From: Arenibacter algicola
GTDB taxonomy: Bacteria > Bacteroidota > Bacteroidia > Flavobacteriales > Flavobacteriaceae
DNA: 64,000 nucleotides
Assembly: GCF_018860365.1 (NCBI RefSeq)
Contig: NZ_JAHKPO010000029.1
Coordinates: 62,001 to 126,000 of the forward strand
Reading direction: 5' to 3'
Shown here: in pieces, positions 1 to 7,841 of the stretch
Numbering within the stretch: the first letter of the stretch is position 1
Layout of the letters: the number at the start of each line of letters is the position of its first letter
The notes under the pieces: model-generated
Told to the model about the DNA's origin: nothing
Seen by the model: only the letters and a program-made list of their open reading frames with translations
Databases searched by the model: none
Translations under genes and position numbers: made by a program

Positions 1-2150
1 GAATGGCCGAGTACGGACTTACCATTTCGGAACTCAACCAAATAGTCAGTACCGCTTTTGCCGGGGCAACCACCGGAAAGGTATTCGAGGGCGAAAGAAG
101 GTTCGACCTTACAGTCAGACTTCAGGAAAAATCCCGAAATGGCATCGCATCCATCCGAAACCTTTATGTACCGCTTGCCAACGGGCAAAAAATTCCGCTA
201 AGGGAAGTGGCCGACATCAGTTTTGAGGATGCACCCGCCCAGATTTCCCGTGATGATACCAGTAGGCGCATTGTTATCGGGGTCAACGTGCGGAATAGGG
301 ACACCCGATCCCTTGTCGAGGAAATGCAGAACACGATACGGCAAAAACTGGATCTTCCACCGGGCTATTCGGTTACGTATGGTGGGGAGTTCGAGAACTT
401 GCAACGGGCGCAGAAAAGACTTTCATTGGTCGTTCCCTTGGCTCTGGTGCTCATATTTGTCGTCCTTTTTATCAGCCTTCGCTCTTTAAAGCAGTCCCTT
501 TTGATCTATACCGCCATTCCCTTTGCGGCTGTGGGCGGCGTTTTTGCGCTCTGGCTGCGCGGTATGCCTTTCAGTATTTCTGCCGGGGTGGGTTTTATTG
601 CCTTGTTCGGGGTTGCGGTGCTCAACGGTCTGGTATTGATAAGCAGTCTTAACGAACTGAAAGCCGATGGTGTGACCGACTTGAGGACGCGAATCAGAAA
701 AGCGACCAAATCGCGTTTGCGACCCATTTTTCTGACCGCCGTAACCGATATCGTTGGATTCTTGCCCATGGCACTTTCCGGTTCTTCGGGCGCTGAAGTG
801 CAGCGACCTTTGGCGACGGTCGTCATAGGCGGGCTCTTTACGGCGACCTTGCTCACATTAATCGTATTACCGGTTTTATACAACTGGTTTGAAAAACCGA
901 AAAGGATGAAAATAAATCCCGCAATTGCAACGGTCTTGGTGTTCTTGGTTTTTTCCCTTTCCACGAAGGCACAGAACCCAATGGACAGCATTGGAATTTC
1001 CCTGGCCCAACTTCAGGAACGGGCGATGAACAACAACCCAATGCTGAGGGCGGACAGCCTCAACATTTATAAAAACAGGAAATTACAGGGCTCGGCCTTC
1101 AATCCCTCGAATACCAGTTTTTTTTATTCTGAGGAAGAAGTGCCGGGCAACGGTGCCGACCGATCCAACCTCGGTACCGGGATCAATAGTTATGGCATTG
1201 GCCAAAGTTTTGATTTCCCAACGACCTATATCCAACGTTCCCAACTATTGAAACAGCGCACGCTTGTGGCCGAAAAAAGCTATCGATTGCAACAGAACGA
1301 ACTTGAAAGACAGGTGGCAACGGCTTATTACAAATGGGTAAATGGATGGCAGAAAGTCGAATTTTATAACCAACTGGACAGTCTATATGCCAATTTTGAA
1401 AAGGCGGCCAAACTTCGCTACGAGACGGGCGAGACCTCCAAACTTGAACAGTTGAACGCCAGTAGCAAGCGAAAGCAAATCGAACTGAAACTGAAGGAAT
1501 CCCGGGTTCTATACAGTTCCGCAATTTTGGAACTGGAACAGTTGACGGCCTCGGAAATTTCCAATGAGAATTATCCTTTAGGGATACAACATACCCCCAT
1601 TTTAAGTTCTGGGAACGATGACGAACTGATGGAGAACAATGCATTTCTTTCCTATCGAAACGAGCTGGTAAACCTGGCCGAGGAAGAAACCGATGTCCAA
1701 CAGTCCCAATGGTTACCGGATATCAATCTACAATATTCGTTACAGACCGTGGATGGGACGAGCGGATTTTATGGTTTTCAGGCGGGAATCAGTGTTCCAT
1801 TGTTTTTCAATTCCCAGAAAGCGAACGTCCAGGCCCTGAAAATCGATAGGATGCGCCAGGAAGAGCTGTTGGAAAGCGAAAGGCTGACCATGAACAAAAG
1901 GGTTTCAACGGCCACCGCAAATTACGGACAATGGTTACAGCAAGTGGCGTATTATGTGGAAACCGGACTACCTATGAGCGAGGAACTGCTTAACGGGGCT
2001 TCGCTTTCCTTTCGTGTTGGGGGTATCGATTATATTGAATACATCCAGAGTCTTTCCGAGGCGACCAATATAAAAACCAATTGGTTCGATGCCCTGCTCA
2101 ATTACAATCTGTCGGTAATCGACCTCGAATACCTAACTGCAAAAAATTAA
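1..2150 (+). CDS. CusA/CzcA heavy-metal RND pump fused to TolC-like outer-membrane factor (5' truncated)
   Basis: The reading frame is already open at the window edge, so this is the C-terminal half of a longer gene. Residues 1 to about 298 (counted from the ATG at 3) match the end of an inner-membrane heavy-metal RND pump: a periplasmic docking segment followed by several hydrophobic helices. From residue 302 the frame continues without a stop into a TolC/CusC-type outer-membrane efflux protein with a long coiled coil. The junction carries an internal Met302 followed by a signal-peptide-like hydrophobic stretch ending in STKAQ, with AAAAGG just upstream of that ATG (906). Such CusA-TolC fusions are known in Bacteroidota. 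The channel part may be released by signal peptidase or started internally; that is inference. It is followed after 4 bp by the adaptor gene, so all three pump parts are made together. Substrate probably Cu/Ag or Co/Zn/Cd. Confidence 0.9.
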   Translation, partial: MAEYGLTISELNQIVSTAFAGATTGKVFEGERRFDLTVRLQEKSRNGIASIRNLYVPLANGQKIPLREVADISFEDAPAQISRDDTSRRIVIGVNVRNRDTRSLVEEMQNTIRQKLDLPPGYSVTYGGEFENLQRAQKRLSLVVPLALVLIFVVLFISLRSLKQSLLIYTAIPFAAVGGVFALWLRGMPFSISAGVGFIALFGVAVLNGLVLISSLNELKADGVTDLRTRIRKATKSRLRPIFLTAVTDIVGFLPMALSGSSGAEVQRPLATVVIGGLFTATLLTLIVLPVLYNWFEKPKRMKINPAIATVLVFLVFSLSTKAQNPMDSIGISLAQLQERAMNNNPMLRADSLNIYKNRKLQGSAFNPSNTSFFYSEEEVPGNGADRSNLGTGINSYGIGQSFDFPTTYIQRSQLLKQRTLVAEKSYRLQQNELERQVATAYYKWVNGWQKVEFYNQLDSLYANFEKAAKLRYETGETSKLEQLNASSKRKQIELKLKESRVLYSSAILELEQLTASEISNENYPLGIQHTPILSSGNDDELMENNAFLSYRNELVNLAEEETDVQQSQWLPDINLQYSLQTVDGTSGFYGFQAGISVPLFFNSQKANVQALKIDRMRQEELLESERLTMNKRVSTATANYGQWLQQVAYYVETGLPMSEELLNGASLSFRVGGIDYIEYIQSLSEATNIKTNWFDALLNYNLSVIDLEYLTAKN

Positions 2151-2154
2151 TAAA

Positions 2155-3339
2155 ATGAACTATATATCAAAAATAGCGGTCTTGGGATTTACGATTTTTT
2201 CGTTGACCGCCTGTAAGGACAATCGGATCGATAGTGCTGGAATAAATGCGGAAAATCCTGAAACAGGACATCATGAAGAAGATCATATTAGCCTAACGCA
2301 GTCACAGGCGGAAGATGCCGGACTTACTTATGGCACATTTGGTCAAGAGGAAATCAAAATACCCATTGAGACCAATGGTAGCATAGAACTCCCGCCCAAC
2401 AATATGGCTTCTATTTCTTCCCTATTGGACGGGTTTGTGGTCAAAATAAACTTCTTGGAGGGCAACGTGGTCAAAAAAGGTCAGGTGTTGGTGGAAATGA
2501 AAGACCCGGCCTACGTCCGCTTACAACAAGAATATATAGGTGTTTATGGGCGTCTGAACTATCTGGAGCAGGAACTGGAACGTCAGCAGATTTTGAACGA
2601 TGCCGATGTAGGGGCAAGGAAAAACCTACAACAGGCCCAATCGGAATATTCCATAAAAAAAGCGGAACTCGCTGCATTGAAAGAACAATTGAATTACGCA
2701 GGTATAAGCGCGACCGAGGTTGAGAACGGCAAGATTCAGAACCGTGTTTACCTACGTGCACCTTTTGGAGGTACGGTCACATCGGTTTCCGCCCACAGTG
2801 GGGAGAAAGTTATGTCCGGCCAAGAGATTATGCAGGTCATCAACCGGGAACATATGCATCTGGAGCTTCAACTCTTCCAAAAGGATATTCCCAAGGTCAA
2901 AAAAGGCCAGAAAGTAATGTTTACCATTCCCGCCTTTGAGGACAGTCCCGTCTTTGAGGGCGAGGTTTCCCTGGTAGGCAGAAATCTGGATTTGGATTCC
3001 AAGACCATTAGGGTACACGCCCATTTCAAGGAAGATGAGTTGTTGATACCAGGGCTGTACACAGAAGCAAAGATTATGCAGGATAGCAAAAAGGTAAGGA
3101 CATTGCCAACGTCGGCCATAGTCTCGGACAAAGGAACTTCTTACTTTTTTATCATAACTGGAACAAATGGAAGTGAAATCAATTTTGAAAAAGTGGCTTT
3201 TGAACCGGGCATAAAATCCACTGATTATGTTCAAATAAAAAACTATTCTAAAGTACAGGACACTACTGCAATTGTAGTGAAAGGCGCATTTACGTTAAAA
3301 GCGGTAATGAACAAATCGGAAGGCGGGCACCAGGATTAA
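2155..3339 (+). CDS. Efflux RND periplasmic adaptor (CusB/CzcB type), lipoprotein
   Basis: Membrane-fusion protein of 394 residues that would connect the RND pump to the outer-membrane channel encoded just upstream. The N-terminus has a lipobox (LTAC, Cys20), so it is probably a lipoprotein. Then follow a His-rich segment (HHEEDH, about residues 39-44) that may bind metal, a barrel-sandwich biotinyl-lipoyl half (about 85-120), an alpha hairpin (about 120-190), the second lipoyl half (GGTVTSVSAHSGEKV, about 205-220) and beta-barrel domains. Length and order are normal for CusB/CzcB. It starts 4 bp after the pump gene and is clearly in the same operon. Confidence 0.92.
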   Translation: MNYISKIAVLGFTIFSLTACKDNRIDSAGINAENPETGHHEEDHISLTQSQAEDAGLTYGTFGQEEIKIPIETNGSIELPPNNMASISSLLDGFVVKINFLEGNVVKKGQVLVEMKDPAYVRLQQEYIGVYGRLNYLEQELERQQILNDADVGARKNLQQAQSEYSIKKAELAALKEQLNYAGISATEVENGKIQNRVYLRAPFGGTVTSVSAHSGEKVMSGQEIMQVINREHMHLELQLFQKDIPKVKKGQKVMFTIPAFEDSPVFEGEVSLVGRNLDLDSKTIRVHAHFKEDELLIPGLYTEAKIMQDSKKVRTLPTSAIVSDKGTSYFFIITGTNGSEINFEKVAFEPGIKSTDYVQIKNYSKVQDTTAIVVKGAFTLKAVMNKSEGGHQD

Positions 3340-3354
3340 AGATGACTTAAAAGG

Positions 3355-4074
3355 ATGGAACCAACACAGATTATCGTCATACTGATATTGAGTTTATTAG
3401 CAGCAACCATTTCAGGGGTTGCCGGGTTTGGTGGCGGTCTCATTCTCTTGCCTTTGCTTACATATTTTGTGCCTCTAAATGTTGCCGTTCCTTTGCTTAC
3501 AGTTGCCCAACTTTTCGGGAATGGCTCAAGGGTATACTTTAGTTACAAAGAGTTAAGGTGGCGACCTGTTATTCTATTTCTATTGGGTGCGATACCCTTT
3601 GCTGTTTTAGGTAGCAGGTTAATGGTAAATATCGATTCCAGCCTTTTGAAAATTTGTATTGGTATCTTTTTGGTCTTGGTGGTAATCTATAAACGCTGTA
3701 ACAAAAAAGACTTCGGTCTCAATCGATATTGGTTAATTCCCGGTGGTGCGATAACAGGTTTCGTCTCAGGTCTTATAGGAAGTGCTGGGCCGGTAGGTGC
3801 CGTATTCTTTTTAGGTCTTAAGCTTCCACCTCTGAGTTATATTTCCAGCGAAGCTTTTACCGCTTTGTCGATGCATCTTACCAAGATTTTTGTCTATGGC
3901 AAGTACGAACTGTTAAATATTGACACCTTTGTTACAGGCACGCTTGCAGGATTTGCGATGGTAGGCGGGAGTTATTTGGGCAAACGGATAATTACAAAAA
4001 TTTCAACTAAAAGAGTGGACTTTATAATTGAAATCTTACTATTGGTCAGTTCGGTTCAATTGATAATTTTTTAA
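3355..4074 (+). CDS. TSUP/TauE-SafE family permease
   Basis: A 239-residue integral membrane protein with about seven hydrophobic segments. The glycine-rich AGFGGGLILLPLL motif near residue 25 and the matching SGLIGSAGPVGAVFF motif in the second half (about 140-155) are typical of the internally duplicated TSUP family (sulfite, sulfoacetate or sulfur-compound exporters). It starts 15 bp after the adaptor gene and continues the same transcription unit. Its substrate cannot be told; its place in a metal-efflux operon suggests export of a sulfur compound or metal-ligand complex, which is inference only. Confidence 0.8.
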   Translation: MEPTQIIVILILSLLAATISGVAGFGGGLILLPLLTYFVPLNVAVPLLTVAQLFGNGSRVYFSYKELRWRPVILFLLGAIPFAVLGSRLMVNIDSSLLKICIGIFLVLVVIYKRCNKKDFGLNRYWLIPGGAITGFVSGLIGSAGPVGAVFFLGLKLPPLSYISSEAFTALSMHLTKIFVYGKYELLNIDTFVTGTLAGFAMVGGSYLGKRIITKISTKRVDFIIEILLLVSSVQLIIF

Positions 4075-4084
4075 AAACAGACAG

Positions 4085-4471
4085 GTGTCGATATTTAAAA
4101 CCATTAAAAATAAGGCCAAAAAACTGAAGCAGGAACTTGTCGTGCTGCATCTTGCTTATGGCCATCCAAAAACACCGTGGACGGCAAAAGCACTTATAGT
4201 TTTGGTTATAAGTTATGCTTTGAGTCCTATAGACCTGATACCGGATTTTATCCCTGTGCTAGGTTTATTGGATGATATCATCCTATTGCCTTTGGGAATC
4301 TATTGGGCGATCAGACTGATTCCGAAAGAGGTGCGCGACGAAAGCCGGATTCAAGCCAAAACCTATCAATGGAATAAAAAGAAAAACGTGGTGGTAGGTT
4401 TCGTAATCGCACTTATTTGGATTGCCATCGCCTTCATCATAATTAATAGTATAGCTCAAAATAAAAATTGA
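4085..4471 (+). CDS. YkvA family (DUF1232) membrane protein
   Basis: A 128-residue protein starting at a GTG. The DUF1232 signature ALSPIDLIPDFIPVLGLLDD sits around residues 44-63 and a C-terminal hydrophobic helix (about 100-120) follows. The biochemical role of the family is unknown. The start is 10 bp after the TSUP gene and the stop (4471) directly abuts the ATG of the Fur gene, so co-transcription with the metal genes is very likely. Confidence 0.8.
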   Translation: MSIFKTIKNKAKKLKQELVVLHLAYGHPKTPWTAKALIVLVISYALSPIDLIPDFIPVLGLLDDIILLPLGIYWAIRLIPKEVRDESRIQAKTYQWNKKKNVVVGFVIALIWIAIAFIIINSIAQNKN

Positions 4472-4888
4472 ATGACAGAAATAGAAAAAACTTTGGAAAA
4501 TAAAAGCGTGCGCCCAACGGCAATGCGCATATTGATTTATAAATATATGGCCGAAAAAGATATCGCGGTCGCGCTTACGGATATCGAGAACGCTTTCGCG
4601 AAAGCGGACAGAACTACTTTATACCGTACCCTTAAAACTTTTGAGGAAAAGGGAATCGTACATCAGATAGATGATGGCACGGGAATTTCAAAATATGCGC
4701 TCTGCGAACCAGGTTGCAATTGTGAACTTGACCAAGATCTGCACTTGCATTTTCATTGCGGTAACTGTGATGAAACGGTCTGTCTGACCGAACATAAAAT
4801 CCCGCATATCAATTTACCGGAAGGTTATATAGCTGAAGATGCGAATTTGGTCATTAAGGGCATTTGCGAAAAGTGTAGTGGACAATAA
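4472..4888 (+). CDS. Fur family metal-responsive regulator
   Basis: A 138-residue regulator of the Fur/Zur/PerR family. The N-terminal winged helix spans about residues 5-80 (recognition region ADRTTLYRTLKTFEEKG). The dimerisation and metal domain contains an HLHFHCGNC segment and a C-terminal CEKC pair, giving the CxxC...CxxC structural zinc site. The ATG follows the preceding stop with no gap. It probably represses or tunes the efflux and P-type ATPase genes on either side in response to Zn or a related metal; the metal is inferred from the neighbours. Confidence 0.88.
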   Translation: MTEIEKTLENKSVRPTAMRILIYKYMAEKDIAVALTDIENAFAKADRTTLYRTLKTFEEKGIVHQIDDGTGISKYALCEPGCNCELDQDLHLHFHCGNCDETVCLTEHKIPHINLPEGYIAEDANLVIKGICEKCSGQ

Positions 4889-4929
4889 ATGCACTTCCGT
4901 TGCACTAAGAATATTTAGATATTGCATCA

Positions 4930-6897
4930 ATGAAAAAGAAAAAAATAAACCTTCGGGACTTAGACACCCAAGAACATTCGGGCGGGCATTCTCACGATGA
5001 TGGTCATAACCACAGCAACCCTGAAGAAGTTTCAAATTTTAGGACCTATTTGCCAGCTATTATCAGTTTCGTGATGCTGATAGCGGGAATTGCCATTGAT
5101 TACTTTGAGGCATTCCCGTTTTTCAAAGGATGGATTCGCATATTGTGGTACACGGTAGCCTATATTCCAGTTGGATTTCCCGTTATAAAGGAAGGATGGG
5201 AAAGTATCAAAAAAGGCGATTTCTTTACCGAATTCTTGCTGATGTCCATCGCAACCTTGGGGGCGTTCGCCATTGGCGAATATCCCGAAGGCGTGGCCGT
5301 GATGCTGTTCTATGCCGTGGGAGAACTGTTCCAAAATGCTGCGGTTAACCGAGCGAAAGGAAACATAAAAGCGTTACTTGATGTACGTCCGAACGAAGCA
5401 TTGGTATATCGTGATGGCGACTTTGTTTCGGTCAATCCCGAGACCGTCCGGATAGGCGAAAAAATTCAGGTACGGGTAGGCGAGAAAGTACCGCTCGATG
5501 GTATTCTACTTTCTGAAAAGGGTTCTTTTAATACCGCAGCATTGACAGGCGAAAGCAAACCCGACACCATTGCCAAGGATGACAAGGTTTTTGCGGGTAG
5601 TATCAACCTTGATGGCGTAATCGAAATCGAGACCACCAAAGAATTTAAGGACAGTTCCATCGCACGTATTCTTGATATGGTACAGAATGCGACCGCCAGA
5701 AAATCTAAGACGGAATTATTTATCAGAAAGTTTGCACGGATTTATACACCTATTGTTGTTTTCCTAGCTATCGGTCTGACATTCTTGCCCTACTTTTTTG
5801 TTGATGATTATGTGTTTAGGGATTGGCTGTATAGAGCATTAATATTCCTAGTGATTTCGTGTCCCTGTGCATTGGTCATTTCTATTCCGTTAGGATATTT
5901 TGGTGGTCTTGGTGCGGCATCGCGCAACGGGATTCTGTTCAAGGGCGCGTCCTTTCTCGATGCCATGACCAAGGTAAATACCGTGGTAATGGACAAAACG
6001 GGAACGGTAACCAAAGGGGTGTTTAAGATTAAGGAAGTAGTCAATAAATCCGCTTTGGAGGAAGCGGAGTTTATGCAGTACTTGATGGCAATGGAAGAAC
6101 AATCCACCCATCCCATTGCCAAGGCGATATTGGAATACAAGGCAGATGGTGCAGATTTTGAAGCGACCGAAGTATCCGAAGTTGCCGGAAAAGGATTGAA
6201 TGGAAGGGTCAACGGGAAAACCATTTTGGTAGGTAACAAAGCCTTAATGACATCGAACAAAATAGAAGTGCCTTCAGAAACAGATAGTATCGTAGAATCA
6301 ATTGTAATGGTCGCCATTGATGAAAAATTTGCAGGTTATGTAACTATTGCCGATGAATTGAAGGAAGATTCCCATCAAGCCATAAAACAAATTAGGGAAT
6401 CGGGAATTTCCAAAATCATTATGCTTTCTGGCGATAAGGATTCCATAACTCAAGAGGTTGCAAAAGAATTAGGGATAGATTGGGCGAAGGGCGGTCTTTT
6501 ACCGGAAGATAAATTGAACGAAGTCGAAAAACTCAAAGCACAACCAGATACGAAGGTTGCCTTTATAGGAGATGGTATCAATGATGCTCCCGTGTTAGCT
6601 ACAAGTGATGTAGGGATTGCAATGGGAGGTCTAGGAAGTGATGTGGCTATTGAAACAGCTGACGTTATCATTCAAAATGACCAACCATCAAAGATTGCAC
6701 GTGCCATAAAAATAGGACGTTCTACACGTAGAATTGTTTGGCAGAATATCGGTTTGGCATTCGGTGTAAAAATTATAGTTCTTATTCTTGGTGCAGGTGG
6801 TCTGGCTACAATGTGGGAAGCTGTTTTTGCTGATGTAGGCGTGGCATTGTTAGCGATATTGAATGCAGTTCGGTTACAAAAGATGAAGTGGGGCTAG
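4930..6897 (+). CDS. Heavy-metal-translocating P1B-type ATPase (CadA/ZntA type)
   Basis: A 655-residue pump with a His/Asp-rich N-terminus (HSGGHSHDDGHNH, about residues 17-29) in place of a ferredoxin-like metal domain. All P1B marks are present: TGES in the actuator domain (about 211), the SCPCAL membrane metal site (about 316), the phosphorylation motif DKTGT (about 355), an HP locus (STHP, about 395) and the hinge GDGINDAP (about 550). The CPC motif and the absence of Cu-type N-terminal domains point to Zn/Cd/Co export across the inner membrane. It is 41 bp downstream of the Fur gene and completes the resistance block. The next 260 bp are the border to a different kind of DNA. Confidence 0.93.
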   Translation: MKKKKINLRDLDTQEHSGGHSHDDGHNHSNPEEVSNFRTYLPAIISFVMLIAGIAIDYFEAFPFFKGWIRILWYTVAYIPVGFPVIKEGWESIKKGDFFTEFLLMSIATLGAFAIGEYPEGVAVMLFYAVGELFQNAAVNRAKGNIKALLDVRPNEALVYRDGDFVSVNPETVRIGEKIQVRVGEKVPLDGILLSEKGSFNTAALTGESKPDTIAKDDKVFAGSINLDGVIEIETTKEFKDSSIARILDMVQNATARKSKTELFIRKFARIYTPIVVFLAIGLTFLPYFFVDDYVFRDWLYRALIFLVISCPCALVISIPLGYFGGLGAASRNGILFKGASFLDAMTKVNTVVMDKTGTVTKGVFKIKEVVNKSALEEAEFMQYLMAMEEQSTHPIAKAILEYKADGADFEATEVSEVAGKGLNGRVNGKTILVGNKALMTSNKIEVPSETDSIVESIVMVAIDEKFAGYVTIADELKEDSHQAIKQIRESGISKIIMLSGDKDSITQEVAKELGIDWAKGGLLPEDKLNEVEKLKAQPDTKVAFIGDGINDAPVLATSDVGIAMGGLGSDVAIETADVIIQNDQPSKIARAIKIGRSTRRIVWQNIGLAFGVKIIVLILGAGGLATMWEAVFADVGVALLAILNAVRLQKMKWG

Positions 6898-6918
6898 AGC
6901 AATTCATCTACTATATCG

Positions 6919-7038
6919 GTAGTTCCGTTAAACGGCCTTTTTATGGGTCAGTTTTGAGGCTCCTGATATTCTTTTATCTAAATGTCCCATTCTTGGTCCT
7001 TTTTAATAGTTTCGCTAATTAACCTTTTACGGAACTAC
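6919..7038. repeat. Inverted repeat pair upstream of the serine recombinase
   Basis: GTAGTTCCGT (6919-6928) and its exact complement ACGGAACTAC (7029-7038) lie 100 bp apart in the gap between the ATPase and recombinase genes. The left arm overlaps a small perfect hairpin CCGTT-A-AACGG (6925-6935). Paired inverted repeats just upstream of a serine recombinase are often its crossover sites or the ends of a mobile unit. No further support is visible. Confidence 0.45.
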
Positions 7039-7141
7039 ATAAGTATATTTAAATGACCGTATTATTAAACTTTCATTTTTCTTGGTTAATAACTCCTAGT
7101 AAGTTCATTTTTCCGGTATAGTTTTCTAGTTTAATTTTAGA

Positions 7142-7155
7142 GGTATAATTATACC
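7142..7155. promoter_or_regulatory. Perfect palindrome in the recombinase leader, candidate operator
   Basis: GGTATAATTATACC is a perfect 14-bp palindrome ending 3 bp before the ATG of the serine recombinase. A dimeric DNA-binding protein, possibly the recombinase itself, could bind here and control its own expression. The position also covers the expected ribosome-binding region. Confidence 0.4.
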
Positions 7156-7158
7156 ATT

Positions 7159-7839
7159 ATGCTATTTGGTTACGTAAGGGTAAGTACTAAAACCCAAAAT
7201 CCCAATTTACAGATTGATGCCCTTTTGAAAGAAGGAGTTTCTGAGCGGAATATCTATCGAGATGTTTCTTCTGGGGCCAAGGCCGAGCGCCATGATCTGG
7301 ATTTGATGATTTCTAAACTAAGAGAAGGAGATACAGTTATTGTTTGGAAACTAGATCGTATAGCGAGGAGTATTTCACATTTATTAAAATTAGTAGATCA
7401 GTTTGAAAGTCTAGGAGTTAGATTCAAAAGCATTAATGACCCCTTCATAGACACGACATCTGCCCATGGTAAATTTATAATTACACTTTTTGGAGCTGTC
7501 GCTCAATTGGAACGAGATATCATAATCGAGCGCACTACCTCAGGTCTTAAAAGTGCTCGCAGGAGAGGTGTACAATTGGGTCGTAAAAAGGGTTTAGGTA
7601 AAGAATCTAAACAAAAGGCCATGTTAGCTGCCTCGTACTATCAAGAAAATAAACTTCCGATAGTAGATATTATGAAGTTGGTAGGAATAAAATCAAAACC
7701 TACCCTTTATAAGTATTTGGCGATTCAGGGAAGGAGAAATTGCAAAGTATGTGGCGAGGTGTTTTGGGACGAAAAACAGGAACTAGAAAGCGCATTTTGT
7801 AAAAGGCATTTAAATATAAAACCAGACTTTAAAAAATAA
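7159..7839 (+). CDS. Serine recombinase (resolvase/invertase family) with C-terminal zinc ribbon
   Basis: A 226-residue small serine recombinase. Residues 1-140 form the catalytic domain: YVRVST with Ser9 as the expected nucleophile, VWKLDRIARS with Arg67 and Arg70, and the AQLERDIIIERT segment leading into the long E helix. A helix-turn-helix spans about 150-190. Unlike standard resolvases it then carries a CxxC...CxxH set (Cys195, Cys198, Cys214, His217) that looks like a zinc ribbon. It sits at the left of the repeat-bounded cassette array and right after the metal block, and is the only recombinase in the window. It could resolve or invert DNA, or drive movement of the array; the last is inference. 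Confidence 0.9.
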   Translation: MLFGYVRVSTKTQNPNLQIDALLKEGVSERNIYRDVSSGAKAERHDLDLMISKLREGDTVIVWKLDRIARSISHLLKLVDQFESLGVRFKSINDPFIDTTSAHGKFIITLFGAVAQLERDIIIERTTSGLKSARRRGVQLGRKKGLGKESKQKAMLAASYYQENKLPIVDIMKLVGIKSKPTLYKYLAIQGRRNCKVCGEVFWDEKQELESAFCKRHLNIKPDFKK

Positions 7840-7841
7840 TT

